Source: Gammaproteobacteria bacterium
GTDB taxonomy: Bacteria > Pseudomonadota > Gammaproteobacteria > Xanthomonadales > Xanthomonadaceae
Direction of reading: 5' to 3'
Assembly: GCA_026398715.1 (NCBI GenBank)
Contig: JAPLSI010000041.1
Span: 1 to 16,878, forward strand
Length of the DNA stretch: 16,878 nt
The notes under the pieces are model-generated. The model had not been told where the DNA came from and searched no databases. It saw only the letters and a program-made list of their open reading frames with translations. A program made the position numbers and the translations under genes. Shown piece after piece: positions 1 through 11,165 of this stretch (within the stretch, counting starts at the first letter, position 1; each line of letters opens with the position of its first letter).

Positions 1-123
1 GCGCGCGAAGATTTCAAGACAGCAATGGAAGCCTTGCAGGCGGCCAGCGTCGAGTGGCGCGGCCGCGGCCTGCCCTTGTGGAGCTTCATCGTGATGGACG
101 AGGGCGAGTTCGACGCGCTTTAA
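1..123 (+). CDS. C-terminal 40 residues of an unidentified protein (5' partial)
   Basis: An open frame runs from the first base of the window to a TAA at 121-123. I infer that it is coding because nearly every third codon position is G or C, as in the clear genes here, and the amino-acid composition is normal for a soluble protein. It ends in an acidic tail (VMDEGEFDAL). No domain can be named from 40 residues, and the start lies outside the window. The gene converges on recD with only 34 bases between the two stop codons, so it is not part of the recBCD operon. It could instead be a chance open frame, but the shadow frames here lack this codon pattern. Confidence 0.55.
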   Translation, partial: AREDFKTAMEALQAASVEWRGRGLPLWSFIVMDEGEFDAL

Positions 124-157
124 GTCGAGCCGGGCGTGCCGAACCGGCGCGCTCGAT

Positions 158-1824
158 TCAAGTCGCGCCCAGCCGCTCCGCCAGGCCACTCCAGCGTTGC
201 GCCCGACGGGCGATGCCTTCGCGTAACACCGATTCGGTCGCCCACAACGTGACGGCGCGGCGGCAGCGAGTCAGCCCGGTATAGACCAGTTCGCGCGATA
301 TCACCCGCGCGCCGCGTTCTGGCAATACGAAGGCGACCTCGCCGAACTCGGAACCCTGGGCCTTGTGCACGGTCATCGCGAAGGCCGACTCGTGCGCGGG
401 AATCGCCGCCGGCAACCACGCCCGGGGGCCGTCGTCGGTATCGAACCACGCGCGCATCTGGCCTTGTTCGTCCGGCCAGGCGATGCCGATGTCGCCGTTG
501 AACAACTGTTGCCGGTAGCTGTTCTCGGTTACCAGCAGCAGGCGTCCGCGAAACCAGCCCTGTCCGCCGCGCAACGGATCAAGCGCGCGACTGACCAGGG
601 CGTTGATGGTCGCGCTACCCGAAAGCCCCTCGCGCACGGCGCACAGCACGCGAAATTCGCGGGCGCGCTGCAGGGCGCTTGCGACATCGGGCGCATCGAG
701 CAACGACCGGTAGGCAGGCAGGGCTTGCGCCAGCAAGCCGTCATGCAGGCCGTGGTCGCCTTCGCTGCGCCAGGACACGCCGCGGAATCCGTTATTGGCC
801 AGGCCCGCGATCGCGCCGTCGGCATCGCCGTCGCGCACCAGTCGCGCCAGCTGCGGCACGTCCACGTCTTCGCCCTGGCGATGGCTGTGGGTGAGATGGG
901 TGCGGCTGCCAGACAGCGGTGATCCGGCGGCTTCGCTGGCCTCGCACAGTGCGGCCAGCACGTCGCCCGTTTCCACCGACGGCAACTGGTCACGATCGCC
1001 GACCAGCACCAGCAGGGCCTGGGGCGCAACCGCCTCGACCAGCCTGCACATCATCGGCAGGTCCACCATCGACGCTTCGTCCACTATCACCAGGTCGGCG
1101 GGCAGGGGATGGTCGTGGTCGTGGCGGAACCCGCCGCCGCGTTGCCAGCCCAGCATGCGGTGCAAGGTGCTGGCCTGGGTCGGCAGCCGCCCCGCCAGCG
1201 CGGCGTCAAGATCACCGGCGTCCACTTGCCGGGCCAACGATTCACGCACGGATTCCGAAAGCCGCGATGCCGCCTTGCCCGTGGGTGCGGCAAGCAGGAT
1301 TCGGGGCGGCGTCGGCGAAGTTGGCAATGCCGATTGGCTGAATTGCACCATCAGCCGCGCCACTTGCGTGGTCTTGCCGGTACCCGGTCCGCCGGTCAGC
1401 AATTGCAGGCGCGATCCGGCCTTCGCGCGCTCGAGTAAGGCGCTCGCGAGCCGGCATTCGTAATCGTGGTAGCGGCGCAGGGCGATTGCATCGCCTTCCA
1501 GTACCAGCACGACGCCAGCGGGGTCGTGGCTGGTTTCGTCGTGCCGATCTGCATCCAACACCCAGGGCGATACCGCCAGCATCGCCAACCAGTCCTCGAT
1601 CGGTGGCAGCGCGGGCGCATCGCGGGTGGCGTCGATCTCGGCAAACAGCTCGTCGGAGCGCGCCAGCGGCAGGCGGCTGTGGCCGTTGCCCAGCGCGCGA
1701 CTGGCCAACGCGGCGGCTACCAGCACCCACTCGCTGGTTTCCTCGCGCGCGTGGCGAAGGCTCAACGCCAGCGCGTGGTCCACGTTGCGCAGCCAGCCTT
1801 CCCGCCACAATGAGGCAAGCAGGC

Positions 1825-1828
<4 letters not shown>
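158..1828 (-). CDS. recD: RecBCD enzyme subunit RecD (5'-3' helicase, exonuclease V alpha chain)
   Basis: RecD is the fast 5'-3' superfamily 1B helicase motor of RecBCD, which unwinds and resects double-strand breaks in the cytoplasm. The 556-residue product shows the expected motifs in order: Walker A GGPGTGKTTQ (146-155), motif Ia around APTGKAASRL (181-190), motif II VDEASM (249-254), motif III GDRDQLPSV (277-285), motif V HKAQGSEF (488-495) and motif VI YTGLTR (516-521). It is slightly shorter than E. coli RecD (about 608 residues) but has no missing motif. Its ATG at 1828 overlaps the recB TGA in an ATGA arrangement. A CGGAG ribosome-binding site lies at 1839-1843, inside the end of recB, so translation is probably coupled. 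It is the last gene of the recC-recB-recD run and ends 34 bases from a convergent gene. Confidence 0.97.
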
Positions 1829-5437
<3,609 letters not shown>

Positions 5438-5445
<8 letters not shown>

Positions 5446-8400
5446 CGGATGGCTGCCCTTGGTGATCATCGAGCGCCGCGCCGCCGGAAGACATGCCCGG
5501 CAGCCCGCCGAAGACCTGATGGGAGAGGTTTGCGAACGCCTGGGTGATGGCGGGGTCGGAGGCAAAGGGCATGCCGCCGCGCAGGGCCAGTTGCACCCAG
5601 GCATCGGCGCCCTCGCCATGCTTGTCCGACCATGCCTTCGCCGCAGCGCGCAGGCCTTGGTCCAGGTCGTCGGCGGCAACCATGGCCAGCCCGGCGCGCG
5701 GCATGAAAACAAGCGCACTCGCCTGCGCCTGTTGCGCCAGCGCGAGCAACGCCGACAACTTGTCTCGCGCCTGGGCGACGGGAATCGGTTCGATGCGTTG
5801 CAGCGCGGCGCCGCTGACGATGCGCTCGATGGGCGCGGTTTCACCGCAGGCAAACCATGCCAGCGCATCCACGCCGAGCGCGAGCACGGTCTTGCCGTGG
5901 CCCTTGCTGTCGCTGAACTGGCGCATCCCGTCCGCGTGCACGCGCGACAGCACGCCGTCCAGGCGCAGTCCGTCCAGGTCGAGGCTGTAGGCCAGTTTTC
6001 GCGGCGGTCCGCCACGGCCGCGCCAGGCGCCAAGCGCAGGGCCGAGACGTTTCAGGGATTCCGCGACCGCCACGCGGCCGGCCGCGCCCGGCGCGATCCG
6101 TGCTTCCGCCAGTAGCTGCATGGCCAGCGCGTCGAGCGACAAGGTCGGGTCGTCCAGGCAGGCATCCAGCACCCGCGCGTCGAGCTGGAAACGCTCCAGC
6201 CCTTGGTTGCTGTCGAACGGTTCTTCGTCGGGCAGCCGGTCCTGTGCATCGGGCAGGCGCAGGCCGAGTCGCTGGGTGAGGTAGGCGCGGGCCGGGTGGC
6301 TGAGCACGCGCACCAGTTGGTCGCGCGTCCAGTCGCTGGATGTCGCGACGGCCTGCTCGGCCAGCGGCGCGGCGAAGGCGGGCGGCGCCGCGCGTTGCGA
6401 GCGCGTAAGCGCCGCCGCATTGGCCCAACCGGCCTGGTAGGTGAAACGTCGCGCGTCGCTGCCCTCGCCCACGTCGCCGCCGACGGCGGCGACCGAGAAG
6501 GGCTGCAGCGGGTGCGCGACGGTCAGTTCCTTGCGGGCGCGATCGGGCGATGCGAAATATTGCGCAGCGACATCGAGCAGTTCCGAAACCACCACCGACG
6601 GTGGCAGCGATTCACCGCTGCGCGGGTCGCGTCCGAGATAACTCACGTAGAAAGCCTGGGTGGCCGCGGCGAACAACTGCAGGAACAAGCCGCGGTCGTC
6701 GTCGCGCACCGAGCGGTCGCCCACTTGCCGATGGGGCCCCGACAGCTGGGCCGCCAGTCGATTCAGGCTGCCCGGCGGATCGCGGCGCGGAAACTCGCCG
6801 TCATTCATTCCCAACAGGCAGATGACCTTGAACGGCACCAGGCGCATCGGAACCATTCGCCCGAAGGTGACGCCGCCGGTGAGGAACGGCTGGCGACCGT
6901 CGCCTTCGGCCAGGGCCGCCTTGAACCAGGCCCGCACGACGGGCGCGGGAACGTCGGCAGACACGCGCGCCTGCGCTGCCTGTCGGGCGAACGTCGCCAC
7001 GTGCGCCCGCAGGCCGTCGATGGCGTCGCGGTCGGCGTTGTCGCGCGCGCGTTCGGGAAAGAAATCGGTGAGCAATGCGCCCAGAGCCGCCGACCAGTCG
7101 GCTGGCACGCGTGCCACGGCCAGCGCACGCTGCCAATGGGCGAGCCGGCGCAGTCCGTGCAAAAGCCGGTCAAGCACCAGCAGGTCGCCACCCTCCAGCG
7201 TGGGCAACGGCGCGACGCCGGCGATCATCGCCGGATTGCCCGTGGCGTGGCCTAGTAGCAGGCGATCCAGGGCCCAGGCCCAGCTGAAGGCCGCTTCGGG
7301 CGGCGCGTCGAGCTCGGCGCGGTGTTCGGCATTCAGGCCCCAGCGCGCGCCCGCAGCGCCCAGCCATTGCCGCAGTGAATCGAAGTCGGCGGTCTCGAGT
7401 TCAAAGCGCTCGGCAATCGCCGACACCGACAGCAGGTCGAGCACATCGTTGATGGCGAATCGCGAGTCGGGCAGGTCGAGCAATCGCGTGAACGCCTCGG
7501 CGACCGCGTTGTTGGCGATGCTGCTGCCGTCGCTCAGCGCGTAGGGAATGACCGGGTTCGAACCGGCCTCGCCGGCAAAGACCGCCTGCACGAACGGCGC
7601 ATAGGCATCGATGTCCGGCGTGAGCACGGCAATCTCGCGAGGCTGCAGGCGTGGATCGCGCTCGAGCAGCTCGCGCAGCTGGTCGTGCAACACCTGCACC
7701 TCGCGCAGGCGGGTGTGGCAGGCGTGCACCTGCAGGCTGCCATCGGCCAGGGCGGCGGCATCGAAGGCCGGCTGCGATGCGGCATCGGCCGGCGGGGCGC
7801 GACGCGCCAGCAGGTCGCGCTGCAGGCGATGCAGCAAGCCGGTGCGGATTTTCGGGTCGGGCGGGACGTAAAGCGGGAAGTCCTTGTCGGGATGCACCAC
7901 TTCGTAGGAAAAAAGCGTGCGGACGAAATCCCGCCCCGCGGCGCCATTGGCGCGCAGCAGCGGATTTTCCAGGTCGCCGAAGACGGCGTCGGCATTGGCG
8001 TGCAGGCGTTCACGCGCGCTTACCAGGTCGCCCCACCAGCCGGCCACCGGCGACAGGAAGAAGAAATGCAGCGTGCCTGCACGCGCGCTGGAGGCGATGA
8101 CACGCAGGACGTCCGGCGAAACGTTCTGGCAGGCGAAGGCGAACACGCGCGGCGGAAGCCCGGCGGGCATCTGGCCTGCGTTGCCGTCGAAGCGCGACAG
8201 GTAGCTGTCCAGCCGACGGCCGCGATGGACCAGGCCGCGCGTCGCGCGCCGCCACAACTGCGCCTGCCAGTCTTCGCTGTCGGCGCCCCTGTCCCACCGG
8301 CGCAGCCAGTCGCGTCGCCAGGCCTGGTATTTTTCGAAGGCCGATGCCAGCTCGCCAGCCAGCGTCCACGGCGCCAGCGCATCGCCGGGTCGCCGGAACA

Positions 8401-8767
8401 ACGGCGCCAACGGCGCGAACACCGGTTCGGCCATGGCCTGCGGATCGGCAAGCACGCGCCACAGTCGCCAGCGCAGCACCTCGGCATCGCCTACGGCTTC
8501 GTCACTGGCGCCGGGCACGTTGGCGTCGAGCGCCTCGCGCACGAATTCGCCTGGCGCAAGAAAGCGCAGGTTGGCGGCGATGCCGTGGGTTTCCGCCAGT
8601 GTCTTCTGCAACCAGCGGCGCATCGCCGGCTGCGGAATGAGGATGGTGTCGGGCGCCAGCAGCTCGCGGCCCGGCACCGGTCGCGCCAATTCCGCGGCGA
8701 GTATGCCGGCGAGCATCTCCAGGTCGTTGCCGTGGTAGAGGAGGAATTGGTTCGCCGGCGTGCCCAT
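5438..8767 (-). CDS. recC: RecBCD enzyme subunit RecC (DNA splitting and Chi recognition)
   Basis: RecC is the non-catalytic scaffold of RecBCD. It splits the duplex with its pin and reads Chi in the 3' strand. The 1109-residue product is close to E. coli RecC (1122) in length and alignable stretches. These are LLYHGNDLEML (9-19), the WLQKTL...GIAAN block (52-66), LPDSRF...DVLDLL (432-446), RWGL (475-478), PMRLVPFKVICLLGMNDG (640-657) and GDRSVRDDDR (683-692). The last two match the well-conserved E. coli segment PMRSIPFKVVCLLGMNDG / GDRSRRDDDR. The ATG at 8767 gives the usual short leader before the YH motif, but I see no good Shine-Dalgarno sequence before it. It lies 62 bases downstream of the MASE1 gene on the same strand and runs into recB; there is no ptrA between recC and recB, unlike E. 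coli. The residues aligned to the E. coli Chi contacts differ (see findings). Confidence 0.96.
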
Positions 8768-8829
8768 GTCGCCATGATGCCGGAAAGCCTGTCGCAGCCG
8801 GCGAGACCCGCCACGAAACTGGCGTGCAG

Positions 8830-10458
8830 TCAGAACAGGCTTTCGCCGCCTTCTTCGAACTGGATGTGGTGGCGCACCCCGGGTGACTGCAACTCGACCC
8901 AGTAACTGCCCTGCTGGGCCAGCACGCGGTCGGTGATGGCCGCCAGTGGATTGGGCTCGATCGGGAAATCCAGGAACGGCGTCGCCTCGATGTCTATCTG
9001 TATCTGCACCTGCAGTCGATTGTCGGTTCCCGGCAGGACGTCCACGCGCAGCCGCAGGCGACGAACCGATTGACTCCGGCTCGCGTCGCGCACGGCGGCC
9101 TGGCAGATGCGGTACACGGTGGTCTGGGTATCGTCGTTCAACGCTTCAACACGGCCACCGAACGCGGTTTCGTAGTGGATGCCCGCATCCTCGGCCATGT
9201 CGCGCAGCGGTCCGAAAGCCATAGCCTCGCGCAGGCCGTGCGTGTCCAGCGCTTGTGGCCGCAACTGCCGCAGCACGCGGCGCAGGCTCTCCTGCATCTC
9301 GCGCACCTGTTCGCGCATCGACTCGAGCAGTCGCAACATGTTTTCGTCGCGTACGTCGCGGAAGGCCAGGCTGATTCGCGTGCTCAGCGCATGGATTGAT
9401 CGGCCGATTTCGTAGTCGAGTTCGCCGGCCAGTTCGCGCTGGCCCTGTTCTTCCAGCCGGACCAGTCGCTGGCTGACGCTGCGCAACTCGTGGGCGGCAT
9501 CACTGAGGGTCCGGTTCATCGCGCCCAGTTCGCGATGTCGCTGCGCAAGCCGCTCGTGGCTGCGTCGCAATTCGCTGCTGGCCGCGCCCAGCACCAACCC
9601 GCCGCCGCCGACCACCGCCAGCGCCAGCTGCAGCACGCGCATGTCCACCGGCACCATGCCCATTTCGGTCAGGCCCTGGATCAGCATGCCGACCAGCGCC
9701 ACCGATATCGCGGCGCCTTCCCAGCCTTGCCGGAAGGCGACGAAGAAGATCGGCGCGAACGCAAGCAACAGCACGTACGGCGCCAGGTCGTCGCGGGCGC
9801 GCACCAGCCAGAACACGGACAGCGACACCAGCAACTGCAACGCCACGTCCATCCACAGCGAGGCTCGCAGCCGCTGGCGGGAAACCTCGTGGGCGACAAG
9901 CACCAGCAACGGCGCCAGCACCAGCTGCCCGATGAAGTCCCCGTAGAGGAAGGCGAACAGGCCGGCCATGCCGTCCAGCCGGCCGGAGTCGTCGACAATG
10001 AAATGTTGCAGCACCGGCGACACCAGCGCCGCGCTGATCAGGCCGGTGCCCAGCAGGGTGAGCATGCTGCGCGGGTCGTCGATCTGCACCGGGGTCTCCC
10101 GGCCGCGCACCGCGCGCACCACCAGGGCGTAGATCAGCCACGGGCAGACGCTCATCGCCAGGAAGCGCGTATCCAGCAAGGCCCAGTCGCCGAGGCTGGC
10201 CGTGAAGGCCTGGGCCGACCATTCGCCCAGCGCCAGCCAGTGCCAGCGACGCGACGGGATCAGCCACAGCGAGCCCAGGCGCAGGCCCGCAGGCAGGAAC
10301 CAGAGCACGTGCGAAACCGACGTCAGCCCCAGCCACAGCAGGGCGTAGGCCAGCGCGAGCAGCAGTCCGCTCTTGCGCAGGACGGTCCAGTCCTGGCGGC
10401 GGACGGCCGTCACGCGCGGCGGGTCGATCACACGATCCGGAGGCGAAGGGGCGGACAT
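8830..10458 (-). CDS. MASE1-domain membrane protein with degenerate histidine-kinase C-terminus (probable pseudokinase)
   Basis: From ATG 10458 the product is 542 residues. Residues about 31-292 are hydrophobic, with roughly eight to ten membrane segments resembling MASE1, the integral-membrane sensor of kinases and GGDEF proteins (early segment LALAYALLWLGLTSVSHVLW, then WFLPAGLRLGSLWLIP). A charged, probably coiled-coil linker follows (about 295-340), then a region resembling the HisKA_3/HATPase_c module of NarX/UhpB-type kinases: RELAGELDYEIGRSIHAL (341-358), LRQLRPQALDTHGLREAM (396-413) and TVYRICQAAVRDA (447-459). Key residues are gone. The usual ELHDELG reads ELDYEIG (His to Asp at 348), the N-box QEA..NA reads QAAVRDA (Glu to Ala 454, Asn to Asp 458), and no DxGxG or GxGL lid is visible near 485-515. 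It is therefore unlikely to autophosphorylate and may act as a sensor scaffold. A TTG at 10476 would add six residues. No response regulator is in the window. recC follows after 62 bases. Confidence 0.85.
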   Translation of the reverse strand: MSAPSPPDRVIDPPRVTAVRRQDWTVLRKSGLLLALAYALLWLGLTSVSHVLWFLPAGLRLGSLWLIPSRRWHWLALGEWSAQAFTASLGDWALLDTRFLAMSVCPWLIYALVVRAVRGRETPVQIDDPRSMLTLLGTGLISAALVSPVLQHFIVDDSGRLDGMAGLFAFLYGDFIGQLVLAPLLVLVAHEVSRQRLRASLWMDVALQLLVSLSVFWLVRARDDLAPYVLLLAFAPIFFVAFRQGWEGAAISVALVGMLIQGLTEMGMVPVDMRVLQLALAVVGGGGLVLGAASSELRRSHERLAQRHRELGAMNRTLSDAAHELRSVSQRLVRLEEQGQRELAGELDYEIGRSIHALSTRISLAFRDVRDENMLRLLESMREQVREMQESLRRVLRQLRPQALDTHGLREAMAFGPLRDMAEDAGIHYETAFGGRVEALNDDTQTTVYRICQAAVRDASRSQSVRRLRLRVDVLPGTDNRLQVQIQIDIEATPFLDFPIEPNPLAAITDRVLAQQGSYWVELQSPGVRHHIQFEEGGESLF

Positions 10459-10464
10459 GGCCGG

Positions 10465-10493
10465 ATTACCACGCAAGTACTGCCTGCGGTCAA
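10465..10493 (-). promoter_or_regulatory. Candidate sigma70 promoter for the MASE1 gene, possibly leaderless
   Basis: Read on the minus strand, TTGACC (10493-10488) is followed after exactly 17 bases by GGTAAT (10470-10465). These are matches of 5/6 and 4/6 to the sigma70 -35 and -10 hexamers. Transcription would then start at about 10458, which is the A of the chosen ATG. That fits the absence of a Shine-Dalgarno sequence before this ATG. The -10 match is imperfect and the call rests on inspection only. Confidence 0.35.
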
Positions 10494-10535
10494 GCGCCCG
10501 GCGGCTGGCGCTTCCGCTGGGCGGGGCCAGACCGA

Positions 10536-10541
10536 TATAAT
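10536..10541 (+). promoter_or_regulatory. -10 box (TATAAT) of the cytochrome c promoter
   Basis: A perfect TATAAT stands out in GC-rich sequence, 44 bases upstream of the cytochrome GTG start and inside the divergent intergenic region. Transcription would start near 10548, leaving a leader of about 38 bases. The -35 region is poor: the best candidate is TTCCGC at 10512-10517 with an 18-base spacer. The promoter may therefore depend on an activator or be recognised mainly through its -10 element. Confidence 0.55.
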
Positions 10542-10585
10542 CGCCGCCTTGACTTCATTCGGGCTGCGGCCCGCACCGGACCCAC

Positions 10586-11101
10586 GTGCGCAACCACGAC
10601 CTCGTATTCCTCAAGCACTTCTCCCAGGTCATCGGCATCCTGGTGGGCATCACCATCGCGCTGATCCTTCTGGGCGCCTACATCAACGGCATCAAGCCGC
10701 CCGAACCCAATCCCGCCGCGGAAGCCGCGACGCTGGCCCGCATCCAGCCCGTGGGCGCGGTCTTTGCCGGCGCCACGGGCGCCGCCGCGCAAGCAGCCGC
10801 TGCGCAGGCGGCCGCCGACGCCGCCAAGGGCGAGGTTGCCTATGGCGGCTCGCTGGATGGCGCGACCATCTACGGCGCGCTGTGCACCGGCTGCCATACC
10901 GGCGGCGTTGCCGGCGCACCGAAGCTCGAAAAGGCGGCTTGGGGCGCGCGCATCGCCCAGGGCGTCGACACCCTGCACTTGCATGCAATCAACGGCTACA
11001 CCGGCGCGGCCGGCATGATGCCGGCGCGTGGCGGCAACCCGGCGCTGACTGACGAACAGGTCAAGGCGACCGTCGACTGGATGCTGACCCAACTCAAGTA
11101 A
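10586..11101 (+). CDS. Membrane-anchored c-type cytochrome (c5-like)
   Basis: The 171-residue product is a single-haem electron carrier tethered to the inner membrane with its haem domain in the periplasm. Residues 12-32 form one uncleaved transmembrane anchor (SQVIGILVGITIALILLGAYI). A proline segment and an alanine-rich linker (about 58-82) follow, then a cytochrome domain with the haem site CTGCH (100-104), covalent through C100/C103 with H104 as axial ligand. MMPARGG (144-150) supplies the likely Met ligand. The CxGCH...MMPxRGG pattern is that of cytochrome c5 (CycB-like). The start is GTG: an in-frame TGA lies at 10550-10552, no other start codon occurs between it and 10586, and the next ATG is deep in the domain. 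It is divergent from the MASE1 gene and has its own promoter and terminator, so it is probably a single-gene unit feeding a terminal oxidase. Confidence 0.93.
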   Translation: MRNHDLVFLKHFSQVIGILVGITIALILLGAYINGIKPPEPNPAAEAATLARIQPVGAVFAGATGAAAQAAAAQAAADAAKGEVAYGGSLDGATIYGALCTGCHTGGVAGAPKLEKAAWGARIAQGVDTLHLHAINGYTGAAGMMPARGGNPALTDEQVKATVDWMLTQLK

Positions 11102-11122
11102 GATCCTCGGTTCTTACCTGCC

Positions 11123-11150
11123 AGCGCCGCCTTCGGGCGGCGTTGTCGTC
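11123..11150 (+). terminator. Intrinsic terminator after the cytochrome gene
   Basis: CGCCGCC (11125-11131) pairs perfectly with GGCGGCG (11136-11142) across a stable TTCG tetraloop. The stem can extend by a G-T and an A-T pair to 11123/11144. It starts 22 bases after the cytochrome stop and is followed by a modest T-rich run (TTGTCGTCT). The weak T-tract makes it possible that part of transcription continues into the nuclease gene. Confidence 0.7.
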
Positions 11151-11153
11151 TCT

Positions 11154-11159
11154 GGAGGT
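11154..11159 (+). promoter_or_regulatory. Strong Shine-Dalgarno of the nuclease gene
   Basis: GGAGGT lies six bases before ATG 11166 and fixes that start. It is the best ribosome-binding site in the window, implying efficient translation of the secreted nuclease. Confidence 0.85.
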
Positions 11160-11165
11160 CGTGCA

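Noticed and set aside
124..157. Possible hairpin between the left-edge gene and recD
   Set aside because: The best pairing (GCCGG with CCGGC) is five base pairs with a long loop and no T-run on either strand, so it cannot be called a terminator.
5446..6033. Upstream extension of recB by 196 codons
   Set aside because: It lies inside the conserved end of recC in another frame and is not RecB-like. The RecB family starts about 20 residues before Walker A, as the ATG at 5445 gives.
9490..11052. 520-codon plus-strand open frame across the MASE1/cytochrome junction
   Set aside because: It runs through two real genes and the promoter region between them; the product is Gln/Arg/His-rich and unlike any protein family I know.
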